Of a stretch of 9,331 nucleotides of DNA, positions 1 through 6,424 are shown piece after piece. A program made the translations under genes and the position numbers. The stretch is from WLJO01 sp032117595 (GTDB lineage Bacteria > Actinomycetota > Acidimicrobiia > Acidimicrobiales > Ilumatobacteraceae): assembly GCA_032117595.1 (NCBI GenBank), contig JAULYZ010000048.1, positions 1 through 9,331 of the forward strand, given 5' to 3'. How positions within the stretch are numbered: the first letter of the stretch is position 1; each line of letters starts with the position of its first letter. Under the pieces are notes generated by a model that saw nothing but the letters and a program-made list of their open reading frames with translations, searched no databases and was not told the DNA's origin.

Positions 1-1
1 C

Positions 2-483
2 GAAGTGGCCCGCACCATTCGCAAGGCGCTGGCCTCGGCCGTCGCCAACGCCGTGAACAACGATGAGCAGGACGCCGACGAGTTGAAGGTCGTTGCGTGC
101 TTCGCCGACGAAGGTCCGGAGATGAAGCGCTTCCGGCCCCGTGCACGTGGGCGTGCGATGCGCATCCGCAAGCGCACGTGCCACATCACGGTGATTGTCG
201 GTCGCATGAGCGACGCCGAGATGCGTGTACTCCAGGCGAAGGAGGGCGCAGGTCGCCGCGGTCGCGGCGGCGGTGCCAATCCCGCTCAGGCAGCGCGTCG
301 TGCCCGAGTCGAGCGCAGCCGCCAGCTTGCAGCAGAGCGCGCTGCGGCCACCGATGGCGGTTCTGCAGAGGGCGCCGGCTCCGAGCAGGCAGCCGAGGCA
401 GCAACGCTGGAGACACCGGCCACCGCAACCGAGAACGAAGCCACGGACACTGCGCCCGACGCAGTCGAGGGGGAGAACAAGTA

Positions 484-484
<1 letters not shown>
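2..484 (+). CDS. rplV: 50S ribosomal protein L22, 5'-truncated, with long C-terminal tail
   Basis: L22 binds 23S rRNA and helps line the polypeptide exit tunnel of the large subunit. The reading frame is open from the window edge, and the true start lies upstream. The GTG at base 5 is an internal Val codon of the conserved helix (EVARTIRKALASAVANA), not a start. The visible part has the family C-terminal half: the DEGP and KRFRPRARGRA segment, then IRKRTCHITVIVG, which forms the tunnel hairpin. A normal L22 ends close to that point. Here about 90 further residues follow: a Gly/Arg-rich basic part (GRRGRGGG, then Arg/Ala repeats) and then an Ala/Glu/Thr-rich acidic part. Tails of this kind are known in L22 of other Actinobacteria such as Mycobacterium. 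The TAA stop shares its last A with the rpsC ATG. Confidence 0.96.
467..475 (+). promoter_or_regulatory. Shine-Dalgarno of rpsC, inside rplV
   Basis: The purine run GAGGGGGAG ends 8 bases before the rpsC ATG at 484. It lies inside the last codons of rplV. With the TAATG stop/start overlap this suggests translational coupling of L22 and S3. Confidence 0.7.
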
Positions 485-1395
<911 letters not shown>

Positions 1396-1397
1396 AC

Positions 1398-1817
1398 ATG
1401 TTGATGCCTCGCAAGGTCAAGCACCGCAAGCAGCATCGTGGCCGCACCGCTGGTATGTCCAAGGGCGGGAACGAACTCGCATTCGGCGACTACGGCATCC
1501 AGGCCCTCGAGCCCGGCTGGCTCACCGCCCGCCAGATCGAGGCGGCCCGTATCGCCATGACCCGTCGTATCCGCCGTGGTGGACGCGTGTGGATCAACGT
1601 ATTCCCCGACAAGCCGGTCACCAAGAAGCCGGCCGAGACCCGCATGGGTTCAGGCAAGGGTTCGCCCGAATTCTGGGTGGCTGTCGTGAAGCCGGGCCGG
1701 ATTCTGTTCGAGTTGTCGTACCCGTCCGCCGAGACCGCCAAGGAAGCCCTGGCGCTCGCAGTGCAGAAACTCCCCATCAAGGCGCGCATCGTGTCGCGCA
1801 ACGACGAGGTGATCTGA
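1398..1817 (+). CDS. rplP: 50S ribosomal protein L16
   Basis: L16 binds 23S rRNA near the A site and is needed for late assembly of the large subunit. The 139-residue product has the standard length. It shows the N-terminal MLMPRKVKHRKQHRGR, the EPGWLTARQIEAAR segment (38-51), and the basic loop KPAETRMGSGKG (77-88), which holds the Arg in the position hydroxylated in some bacteria. The ATG at 1398 is chosen over TTG 1401 and ATG 1404 because MLMP is the usual family start and GAGGGGA (1382-1388) lies 9 bases upstream. It starts 2 bases after the rpsC stop. Its last codons (GAG GTG ATC TGA) double as the ribosome binding site of rpmC. Confidence 0.98.
   Translation: MLMPRKVKHRKQHRGRTAGMSKGGNELAFGDYGIQALEPGWLTARQIEAARIAMTRRIRRGGRVWINVFPDKPVTKKPAETRMGSGKGSPEFWVAVVKPGRILFELSYPSAETAKEALALAVQKLPIKARIVSRNDEVI
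1806..1814 (+). promoter_or_regulatory. Strong Shine-Dalgarno of rpmC inside rplP
   Basis: GAGGTGATC matches nine consecutive positions of the consensus complement of the 16S rRNA 3' end. It encodes the last three residues of L16 (Glu-Val-Ile) and lies 4 bases before the rpmC ATG at 1819. It argues for ATG 1819 over the in-frame ATG at 1831. Confidence 0.75.
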
Positions 1818-1818
1818 G

Positions 1819-2037
1819 ATGGCAAAGGCCATGTCCGAACTCCGTGAGATGGACCTCGGTTCGCTCATCGAGGAATTGCGAGCCACCAAGCAGGAAGCGC
1901 TCAACCTTCGCTTCCGCAACGCAACGGGTCAGCTCGAGAACACCTCTGAGATCCAGAAGGTGAAGCGGCAGATCGCCCGCATCAACACATTGATCCGCCA
2001 GCGAGAGATCGCAGCGGCAGAGGCCGGGAGCAAGTGA
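1819..2037 (+). CDS. rpmC: 50S ribosomal protein L29
   Basis: L29 is a small two-helix protein at the rim of the exit tunnel, next to L23, where trigger factor and the signal recognition particle dock. The 72-residue product has the family pattern: ELREMDLGSLIEELRATKQEALNLRFRNATGQLENTSEIQKVKRQIARINTL (residues 7-58), with key residues L8, R9, the LRFRNATGQLEN turn at about 29-40, and the closing helix R48-R52. The start at 1819 is set by the strong ribosome binding site just upstream. A second ATG at 1831 would shorten it by four residues. It begins 1 base after rplP. Its TGA stop overlaps the rpsQ ATG as TGATG. The tail (AAAEAGSK) is short and unremarkable. Confidence 0.96.
   Translation: MAKAMSELREMDLGSLIEELRATKQEALNLRFRNATGQLENTSEIQKVKRQIARINTLIRQREIAAAEAGSK
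2026..2030 (+). promoter_or_regulatory. Shine-Dalgarno deciding the rpsQ start
   Basis: GGGAG lies 6 bases before ATG 2037 but only 3 bases before the in-frame GTG 2034. The spacing favours the ATG as the S17 start. Confidence 0.6.
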
Positions 2038-2309
2038 TGTCCGACACCACTGCAGCAGAGCGCAACGCTCGCAAGACCCGCGACGGAGTCGTCGTGTCGA
2101 ACAAGATGAACCAGACCGCGGTGGTTGCCATCGTGGAGCGCGTTCGTCACCCCAAGTACGCCAAGTTCCTCAACCGCACCAAGAAGCTCTACGCGCACGA
2201 CGAGAACAACGACGTGAACGTGGGCGACCGTGTGCGCGTGGCCGAGACCCGGCCGATCAGCAAGTTGAAGCGCTGGCGCATCGTGGAAGTACTGGAGCGT
2301 GCCAAGTGA
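2037..2309 (+). CDS. rpsQ: 30S ribosomal protein S17
   Basis: S17 is a primary 16S rRNA-binding OB-fold protein of the small subunit. The 90-residue product carries the family motifs: ARKTRDGVVVSNKMNQTAVV (11-30), HPKYAKF (38-44), the KLYAHDENN loop, VGDRVRVAETRPISKLKRWRIVEV (key residues GD, V, RPISK, W, about 62-85). The ATG at 2037 is preferred over GTG 2034, which would only add a second Met and leaves poor ribosome-binding spacing. The first residues (MSDTTAAERN) are an ordinary variable extension. The gene starts on the last base of the rpmC stop. Its own TGA overlaps the rplN GTG by four bases, so the end of the S10 operon is physically joined to the spc genes. Confidence 0.97.
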   Translation: MSDTTAAERNARKTRDGVVVSNKMNQTAVVAIVERVRHPKYAKFLNRTKKLYAHDENNDVNVGDRVRVAETRPISKLKRWRIVEVLERAK

Positions 2310-2674
2310 TCCAGCAGGAAAGCCGTCTTCGCGTTGCCGACAACAGCGGTGCGCGTGAGGTGCTCGTCATCAAGGTGCTCGGCGGCACCCGCCGCCGGTA
2401 CGCCTCGATTGGCGACATCTTCGTGGCCACCGTCAAGGACGCCATCCCGGGAGCAGCGGTCAAGAAGGGCGACGTCGTGAAGTGCGTGGTCGTGCGTACC
2501 CGTAAGGAGCGGCGCCGTCCCGACGGCAGCTACATCCGCTTCGACGACAACGCGGCCGTCATCATCAAAGACGACCTCACGCCCCGCGGAACACGCATCT
2601 TCGGACCCGTCGGTCGTGAACTGCGCGACAAGAAGTTCATGCGCATCATCTCGCTCGCACCGGAGGTGCTGTGA
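2306..2674 (+). CDS. rplN: 50S ribosomal protein L14
   Basis: L14 binds 23S rRNA at the subunit interface and forms an intersubunit bridge. It is also the docking site of the silencing factor RsfS in bacteria. The 122-residue product is exactly the standard length. It opens MIQQESRLRVADNSGAREVL and closes MRIISLAPEVL, both near invariant; the middle has RRRYASIGDIFVATVKDA (about 32-49), KKGDVVKCVVVRT and FDDNAAVII. The start is GTG at 2306 within a GTGA overlap with the rpsQ stop, with GGAG (2294-2297) 8 bases upstream. In Escherichia coli this gene begins the spc operon behind its own promoter; here there is no space for one outside coding sequence. Its final codons form the rplX ribosome binding site. 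Confidence 0.98.
   Translation: MIQQESRLRVADNSGAREVLVIKVLGGTRRRYASIGDIFVATVKDAIPGAAVKKGDVVKCVVVRTRKERRRPDGSYIRFDDNAAVIIKDDLTPRGTRIFGPVGRELRDKKFMRIISLAPEVL
2662..2668 (+). promoter_or_regulatory. Shine-Dalgarno deciding the rplX start
   Basis: GGAGGTG overlaps the Glu-Val codons of the L14 C-terminus. It is 5 bases from ATG 2674 but only 2 from the in-frame GTG 2671, so ATG 2674 is the likely start. Confidence 0.7.
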
Positions 2675-2979
2675 TGAAGATCAGGAAGGGCGACACCGTC
2701 GTGGTGATCGCTGGCAAGGACAAGGGCAAAGAGGGCGAGGTGATCGCCGTGATGCCCAAAGAGGGCAAGGTCATCGTCTCGGGCGTGAACACTGCGAAGC
2801 GCCACCAGAAGTCCCGCTCGGCCCGCGACACCGCTTCCATCATCGACAAGGACATGCCGATCGACGCCTCGAACGTGATGCTCGTGCATCAGGGCAAGCC
2901 CACCCGCGTGGGGTTCCGTGTCGACGCCGATGGCAGCAAGGTCCGTATTGCGAAGCGAACCGGGGAGGTCATCTCATGA
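2674..2979 (+). CDS. rplX: 50S ribosomal protein L24
   Basis: L24 initiates assembly of the large subunit by binding the 5' part of 23S rRNA and sits near the tunnel exit. The 101-residue product has the KOW motif at the N-terminus (MKIRKGDTVVVIAGKDKGKEG; K4-G6, V9, G14, D16-G18), then VIAVMPKEGKVIVSGVN, KRHQKS, the LVHQGKPTRVGFRVDADGSKVRIAKRTG segment (about 70-97; key residues P76, R78, G80, K88, R90) and a short end. The ATG at 2674 gives the usual MKIRKGD start. A GTG one codon earlier is in frame but is too close to the ribosome binding site. The gene overlaps the rplN stop by one base (TGATG) and the rplE start by four (ATGA). Confidence 0.97.
   Translation: MKIRKGDTVVVIAGKDKGKEGEVIAVMPKEGKVIVSGVNTAKRHQKSRSARDTASIIDKDMPIDASNVMLVHQGKPTRVGFRVDADGSKVRIAKRTGEVIS
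2962..2969 (+). promoter_or_regulatory. Shine-Dalgarno of rplE inside rplX
   Basis: GGGGAGGT is followed by CATC and ends 6 bases before the rplE ATG at 2976. It encodes Gly-Glu-Val near the L24 C-terminus. Confidence 0.7.
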
Positions 2980-3638
2980 GTGACACCACCACTGTTCCCC
3001 GCCTCAAGGCGAAGTACCAGAACGAGGTGCGTCACGCGCTCCGCCAGCAGCTTGCGCTGGAGAACGTCATGCAGGTTCCCAAGTTCGAGAAGATCGTCGT
3101 GAACATGGGCGTCGGGCGCGCCGTTCAGCAGCCGTCGCTGCTCGACGGAGCGGTCAGCGACATGACGGCCATCACGGGTCAGAAGCCCATCGTGAACAAG
3201 GCCACCAAGTCGATCGCCGGCTTCAAGCTCCGTGAGGGCCAGAGCATCGGCTGCAAGGTCACCCTGCGCGGCGACCGGATGTGGGAGTTCTTCGACCGTC
3301 TCGTGTCGGTGGCGATCCCGCGTATCCGCGACTTCCGTGGGCTGCCGGCCTACTCCTGGGACGGCCGGGGCAACTACACATTCGGCGTCTCCGAGCAGAC
3401 GATCTTCCCCGAGATCGACTACGACCGGATCGATTCGGTGCGTGGCATGGACATCACCATCGTGACCACTGCCGACAACGACGAGGCCGGCAAGGCGCTC
3501 CTCGACGCATTTGGTTTCCCGTTCAAGCGCGGCGCCGATGCCGGCCCCGCACCGAAGAAGAAGCGTCAGGGCGGCCCCGCTCGAGGCGCGAAGGCTCCGA
3601 AGTCCGCTGCGCCCGCCAAGGGCGCCAAGAAGAAGTGA
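2976..3638 (+). CDS. rplE: 50S ribosomal protein L5 with basic C-terminal tail
   Basis: L5 binds 5S rRNA in the central protuberance and contacts P-site tRNA and S13. The 220-residue product has the L5 hallmarks: MQVPKFEKIVVNMGVG (32-47), ITGQKPIVNKATKSIAGFKLREG (66-88; key T67, Q69-P71, K79-S80, F83-K84), VTLRG, WEFFDRLVSVAIPRIRDFRG (103-122), the GNYTFGVSEQTIFPEIDYD segment (132-150) and GMDITIVTTA (157-166). The core ends at FPFK (181-184). About 36 residues then follow, rich in Lys, Ala, Gly and Pro (three KKK runs or similar), absent from the usual 180-187 residue form. The start at 2976 is fixed by the ATGA overlap with rplX and the strong ribosome binding site; earlier in-frame codons lie inside rplX. 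The next gene is 20 bases downstream. Confidence 0.97.
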   Translation: MSDTTTVPRLKAKYQNEVRHALRQQLALENVMQVPKFEKIVVNMGVGRAVQQPSLLDGAVSDMTAITGQKPIVNKATKSIAGFKLREGQSIGCKVTLRGDRMWEFFDRLVSVAIPRIRDFRGLPAYSWDGRGNYTFGVSEQTIFPEIDYDRIDSVRGMDITIVTTADNDEAGKALLDAFGFPFKRGADAGPAPKKKRQGGPARGAKAPKSAAPAKGAKKK

Positions 3639-3652
3639 TGGGGAAGGGTTAA
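3638..3652 (+). other. Possible 4-codon mini-ORF (MGKG) between rplE and rpsN
   Basis: An ATG overlaps the rplE stop as TGATG and reads Met-Gly-Lys-Gly before TAA at 3650-3652, 6 bases before the rpsN ATG. The same bases form the GGGGAAGGG purine run (3640-3648) that is the probable rpsN ribosome binding site, 10 bases before its start. The simplest view is a Shine-Dalgarno sequence that happens to follow TGATG. Translation of the mini-ORF is possible but not shown. Confidence 0.2.
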
Positions 3653-3658
3653 TCAACC

Positions 3659-3844
3659 ATGGCCAAGAAGGCACTCATCAACAAGGCGAATGCCAAGCCC
3701 AAGTACAAGGTGCGGGCATACACCCGTTGCCGTCGTTGCGGCCGCGCTCGTTCGGTGTTCCGCAAGTTCGGGCTCTGCCGGCTCTGCCTGCGTGAACTTG
3801 CACATGCCGGCGAACTGCCCGGTGTGACCAAGGCGAGCTGGTGA
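3659..3844 (+). CDS. rpsN: 30S ribosomal protein S14, zinc-ribbon type (type Z)
   Basis: S14 binds 16S rRNA in the head of the small subunit, near S3 and S10. The 61-residue product is the short zinc-binding (C+) form. It carries Cys24-x2-Cys27 and Cys40-x2-Cys43, with GRARSVFRKFGL between them and the invariant CRLCLRELAHAGELPGVTKASW end (40-61; conserved R45, G51, P54-G55, S60-W61). The N-terminus MAKKALINKANAKPKYKVRAYTRC is typical. The start at 3659 follows GGGGAAGGG by 10 bases. Many bacteria also carry a zinc-independent paralogue elsewhere, used under zinc starvation; nothing in this window speaks to that. The gap to rpsH is 10 bases and is filled by the rpsH ribosome binding site. Confidence 0.98.
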   Translation: MAKKALINKANAKPKYKVRAYTRCRRCGRARSVFRKFGLCRLCLRELAHAGELPGVTKASW

Positions 3845-3850
3845 GGAGGT
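3844..3850 (+). promoter_or_regulatory. Shine-Dalgarno of rpsH
   Basis: AGGAGGT, the complete consensus, ends 4 bases before the rpsH ATG at 3855. It is the clearest ribosome binding site in the window that lies mainly outside coding sequence. Confidence 0.75.
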
Positions 3851-3854
3851 AGGC

Positions 3855-4256
3855 ATGCTCACTGATCCCATTGCCGACATGCTCACCCGTCTGCGCAACG
3901 CCAACACGGCGATGCACGACGAGGTGAAGATGCCCTCCTCGAAGCAGAAGGTCGCGCTCGCGAAGATCCTCAAGCAGGAGGGCTACATCGCCGACTTTGC
4001 GGTGGCACCGTCCACCAAGGGTCCCGGCGACGTGCTCACGCTCGCACTCAAGTACACCCCCGACCGTCATCGCACGATCTCCGGCCTCCGGCGCGTGTCG
4101 AAGCCGGGCCTCCGGGTGTACCGCAACGCCACGAACGTCCCCCGAGTACTCGGAGGTCTCGGTGTTGCCGTCCTGTCCACCAGCCAGGGTCTGATGACCG
4201 ACCGCGAGGCGCGCAAGCGCAACGTGGGTGGCGAGATCCTCTGTTACGTGTGGTGA
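3855..4256 (+). CDS. rpsH: 30S ribosomal protein S8
   Basis: S8 is a primary binder of the 16S rRNA central domain. In E. coli it also represses translation of the spc operon by binding the rplE start region; that site cannot be shown here by eye. The 133-residue product has the normal length. It opens MLTDPIADMLTRLRNAN, has the PSSKQKVALAKILKQEGYI helix (27-45), LKYTPDRHRTISGLRRVSKPGLRVY (65-89, key R75, R79, S82-G85) and closes with the RNA-binding signature LSTSQGLMTDREARKRNVGGEILCYVW (107-133; key S108-G112, D116, A119, G124-G125, E126). It starts 10 bases after rpsN and is followed by rplF after 6 bases. Confidence 0.98.
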   Translation: MLTDPIADMLTRLRNANTAMHDEVKMPSSKQKVALAKILKQEGYIADFAVAPSTKGPGDVLTLALKYTPDRHRTISGLRRVSKPGLRVYRNATNVPRVLGGLGVAVLSTSQGLMTDREARKRNVGGEILCYVW

Positions 4257-4258
4257 TC
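4252..4258 (+). promoter_or_regulatory. Probable ribosome binding site of rplF, spanning the rpsH stop
   Basis: GGTGATC matches the 3' part of the extended Shine-Dalgarno consensus (GGAGGTGATC) and lies 4 bases before the rplF ATG at 4263. The core GGAG is not complete, so the site is moderate. Confidence 0.45.
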
Positions 4259-4262
4259 GCAG

Positions 4263-4805
4263 ATGTCTCGTATCGGTAAGGCACCCATCAACGTCCCGTC
4301 GGGAGTCGATGTCACGATCGCCGGGAGCACCGTCACCGTGAAGGGGCCCAAGGGCACCCTTTCTCGCGACCTTCCCGGCGACATCCGTGTTCGCCAGGAC
4401 GGCAGCACGCTGCTCGTGGAGCGACCCAACGACGAGCGCCAGAACCGTGCGCTGCACGGACTCTCCCGCACCCTCGTGAACAACATGGTCGTCGGGGTCA
4501 CCGACGGGTTCCGCAAGGAACTCGAGATCGTGGGCGTCGGCTATCGCGCCGAGGCGCAGGGCCCGAGTGCCCTGAAGCTCGCACTCGGTTTCAGCCACCC
4601 GGTGGTGGTCGATGCCCCGACGGGCATCACCTTCGAGGTGGCGAGCCCCACTCGAGTTGCTGTCGTGGGGATCGACAAGGAAGTGGTCGGCCAGGTGGCC
4701 GCGAACATCCGCAGCATCCGCAAGCCCGAGCCGTACAAGGGCAAGGGCGTCCGGTACCTCGGCGAGCGTGTGCAGCGGAAGGCCGGAAAGGCAGGCAAGA
4801 AGTGA
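4263..4805 (+). CDS. rplF: 50S ribosomal protein L6
   Basis: L6 binds 23S rRNA at the base of the L7/L12 stalk, near the factor-binding site. The 180-residue product has the standard length and two tandem L6 folds. The N-terminal one begins MSRIGKAPINVPSGV and has VTVKGPKGTLSRDL (24-37); the C-terminal one holds GVTDGFRKELEIVGVGYRAEAQG (78-100; key G78, F83, L86, G92-Y93, A95), LGFSHPV (108-114) and the signature IRKPEPYKGKGVRYLGERVQRKAGKAGKK (152-180; key P154, P156-K158, G159-G161). The ATG at 4263 is the only good start. The gene ends in a GTGA overlap with rplR. Confidence 0.98.
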   Translation: MSRIGKAPINVPSGVDVTIAGSTVTVKGPKGTLSRDLPGDIRVRQDGSTLLVERPNDERQNRALHGLSRTLVNNMVVGVTDGFRKELEIVGVGYRAEAQGPSALKLALGFSHPVVVDAPTGITFEVASPTRVAVVGIDKEVVGQVAANIRSIRKPEPYKGKGVRYLGERVQRKAGKAGKK

Positions 4806-5170
4806 CCAGCATCAGCAAGATCCGCCGCGAGTCGCGCCAGCGCCGTCATGCGCGGGTGCGCAAGCAGATTCACGGCACTGCCGAGCGTCCCCGTCTCGCA
4901 GCGTTCCGTTCCAACAAGCACTTCGTGATGCAGGTGATCGACGACGAGACCGGCCGCACGCTGGCCGCAGCCTCGACGCACGAGGCCGCCGTCAAGACCT
5001 CCGGTGGCACCGGTTCGGTCGAGGGCGCGAAGCGCGTCGGTGCACTCGTCGCAGAGCGCGCCAAGGCAGCAGGGGTCTCCAGGGTCGTGTTCGACCGTGG
5101 CGGTTTCATTTATCACGGTCGTATCGCTGCGGCAGCCGATGCCGCTCGTCAAGCAGGTCTGGAGTTCTGA
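4802..5170 (+). CDS. rplR: 50S ribosomal protein L18
   Basis: L18 binds 5S rRNA together with L5 in the central protuberance. The 122-residue product has the normal length. It opens with the basic KIRRESRQRRHARVRKQIHGTAERPRLAAFRSNKHFVMQVIDD region (6-48; key R12, R15, R18, R19, R29-L31, S36-N37, Y-position replaced by F40), then A54-A57, the GAKRVGALVAERAKAAG helix (75-91) and the closing VFDRGGFIYHGRIAAAADAARQAGLEF (96-122; key F97-R99, G100, Y104-G106, R107, A113-R115, G119-F122). The start is GTG at 4802, overlapping the rplF TGA as GTGA. The ribosome binding site is weak (GGAAAGG, 4785-4791), so translation may depend on coupling to rplF. The stop overlaps rpsE as TGATG. Confidence 0.97.
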   Translation: MTSISKIRRESRQRRHARVRKQIHGTAERPRLAAFRSNKHFVMQVIDDETGRTLAAASTHEAAVKTSGGTGSVEGAKRVGALVAERAKAAGVSRVVFDRGGFIYHGRIAAAADAARQAGLEF

Positions 5171-5727
5171 TGGCCCTGGCAGACAGCACCACGTTGCGCG
5201 AGTCGCGAGTCATTGCGATCAACCGCGTTGCCAAGGTCGTGAAGGGCGGTCGTCGTTTCTCGTTCACTGCGCTCGTCGTGATCGGTGACGGCAACGGACG
5301 GGTCGGACTCGGGTACGGGAAGGCCAAGGAGGTGCCCCTCGCCATCCAGAAGGGCACCGAGGAGGCCAAGAAGAACCTGTTCGAGGTGGCACTTGCCGGC
5401 TCGACCATCACCCACCCGATCCTCGGTCGCCTCGGCGCAGGGCGCGTGCTCCTCAAGCCCGCGGCACCCGGTACCGGCGTGATCGCCGGCGGGGCCGCTC
5501 GGGCCATCCTCGAGGAGGCCGGGATCCACGACGTGCTGTGCAAGTCGCTCGGCTCCGCAAACGCCATCAACGTGGCACGCGCAACCATCGAGGGGCTCCG
5601 CGGGCTGCAGCGTCCCGACGAGGTTGCCAAGCGCCGTGGTCTGGGGGCCGACGAGTTCGTGCCCAAGGGCCTGCTGCGCGCGTACAACGACCGCAAGAAC
5701 CAGCCGGCACCGGAAGGAGCGCACTGA
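5170..5727 (+). CDS. rpsE: 30S ribosomal protein S5
   Basis: S5 lies at the mRNA entry tunnel and the A site of the small subunit and affects decoding fidelity; spectinomycin resistance changes map to its N-terminal loop. The 185-residue product has the double-stranded RNA-binding-like domain (ESRVIAINRVAKVVKGGRRFSFTALVVIGDGNGRVGLGYGKAKEVPLAIQKG, residues 11-62; key V23, K25-G27, F30, G39-D40, G45, G48-G50, K51, A52, V55-P56) and the C-terminal S5 fold (LLKPAAPGTGVIAGGAARAILEEAGIHDVLCKSLGSANAINVARAT, 94-139; key P97, G101-G103, G107-G108, R111, G118, S126, N131). Residues V24-K25-G26-G27 occupy the spectinomycin loop and look wild type. The start at 5170 shares a base with the rplR stop and has TGGAG 5 bases upstream. 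Confidence 0.98.
   Translation: MALADSTTLRESRVIAINRVAKVVKGGRRFSFTALVVIGDGNGRVGLGYGKAKEVPLAIQKGTEEAKKNLFEVALAGSTITHPILGRLGAGRVLLKPAAPGTGVIAGGAARAILEEAGIHDVLCKSLGSANAINVARATIEGLRGLQRPDEVAKRRGLGADEFVPKGLLRAYNDRKNQPAPEGAH
5712..5719 (+). promoter_or_regulatory. Shine-Dalgarno of rpmD inside rpsE
   Basis: GGAAGGAG ends 10 bases before the rpmD ATG at 5730 and overlaps the last codons of rpsE. Confidence 0.65.
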
Positions 5728-5729
5728 CC

Positions 5730-5930
5730 ATGGCCGACAAGCAGGTTCGTGTCACCCAGGTCCGCTCGTCGATCGGGTCCAAGCCCAAGGCAAAGGGAAC
5801 GCTCCGTGCGCTCGGCCTCGGCCGCATCGGGCAGACCCACGTGCTCCCCGACACCCGCGACGTTCGCGGCATGATCAACCGTGTTCCGCACCTCATCGAG
5901 GTCGAGGAACTTCATGAAGGACAGAACTGA
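5730..5930 (+). CDS. rpmD: 50S ribosomal protein L30
   Basis: L30 is a small 23S rRNA-binding protein of the large subunit. The 66-residue product shows the family layout: a first strand VRVTQVRSSIGSKPKAKGTLRALGLGRIGQTHVLPDTRDVRGMINRVPHLIEVEEL (6-61), with key residues Q10, S13-I15, G16, T24-L25, L28-L30, G31-L-like G32-R, V38, D41, R44-M48 and V52-L55. It runs slightly longer than the usual 58-60 residues, through a short HEGQN end. The ATG at 5730 is chosen because the gene would otherwise start inside rpsE, and because GGAAGGAG precedes it. It lies 2 bases after rpsE and overlaps rplO by one base (TGATG). Confidence 0.96.
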   Translation: MADKQVRVTQVRSSIGSKPKAKGTLRALGLGRIGQTHVLPDTRDVRGMINRVPHLIEVEELHEGQN

Positions 5931-6424
5931 TGCGCGTTGACGAACTCGCACCCGCACCCGGGTCCACCAAGCGCCGCCGCCGTGTGGCGCGCGGTATCGG
6001 CGGCCGCGGCGGCAAGACCGCCGGCAAGGGCACCAAGGGCCAGAAGGCGCGTGGGCGCGGCAAGGTGGCTCGCGGCTTCGAAGGCGGCCAGATGCCGCTC
6101 AAGCAGCGTGTCCCCAAGCTGAAGGGCTTCAACAACCCCTTCCGCATCGAGTACCAGGCCGTGAACCTGCACACCCTCGATGAGCTCACCGAGGCCCAGA
6201 TCACGCCCGAGGTGCTCTATTCCCACGGCCTGATCCGCAAGGACGGGTTCATCAAGATCCTCGGTCGTGGAGAACTGAACCGGGCGGTCACCGTGTCGGC
6301 TCACGCCGTCTCCAAGACCGCCGAGGCGGCGATCACCGCCAAGGGTGGCTCCGTCACCATCATCCCGCTGCCCTACGCTTCGGGACGTCCGCCCGCCAAG
6401 GGCAACCAGTTCACGAACCGCTGA
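5930..6424 (+). CDS. rplO: 50S ribosomal protein L15
   Basis: L15 is a late-assembly protein that reaches deep into 23S rRNA with a basic extended N-terminus. The 164-residue product begins MRVDELAPAPGSTKRRRRVARGIGGRGGKTAGKGTKGQKARG (1-42), the Gly/Lys/Arg tail with the characteristic GRG-type and GGKTAG-KG-KGQ-R pattern, then FEGGQMPLKQRVPKLKGFNNPF (50-71; key E51-G53, P56, R60-P62, G66-F67) and the C-terminal globular part with the DGFIKILGRGELNRAVTVSAHAVSKTAEAAITAKGGSVTII signature (104-144; key K109-G112, L115, V120, A123-A125, S127, A129-A133, G138-G139). GAAGGA (5916-5921) lies 8 bases before the ATG, which shares its A with the rpmD stop. A 44-base gap follows before secY. Confidence 0.97.
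   Translation: MRVDELAPAPGSTKRRRRVARGIGGRGGKTAGKGTKGQKARGRGKVARGFEGGQMPLKQRVPKLKGFNNPFRIEYQAVNLHTLDELTEAQITPEVLYSHGLIRKDGFIKILGRGELNRAVTVSAHAVSKTAEAAITAKGGSVTIIPLPYASGRPPAKGNQFTNR

Noticed and set aside
2616..2975. In-frame upstream extension of rplE through rplX
   Set aside because: L5 homology begins only after the ATG at 2976, and the extension overlaps all of rplX in another frame. The ATGA overlap and ribosome binding site fix the start.
2037..2990. Shared MSDTT start of S17 and L5
   Set aside because: Only five residues match, codons differ, and the neighbouring sequence is unrelated; chance or a common preference for unstructured starts is enough.
3841..3852. Three-codon frame (GTG AGG AGG TAG) between rpsN and rpsH
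   Set aside because: It is fully explained by the AGGAGGT ribosome binding site lying next to the rpsN stop.
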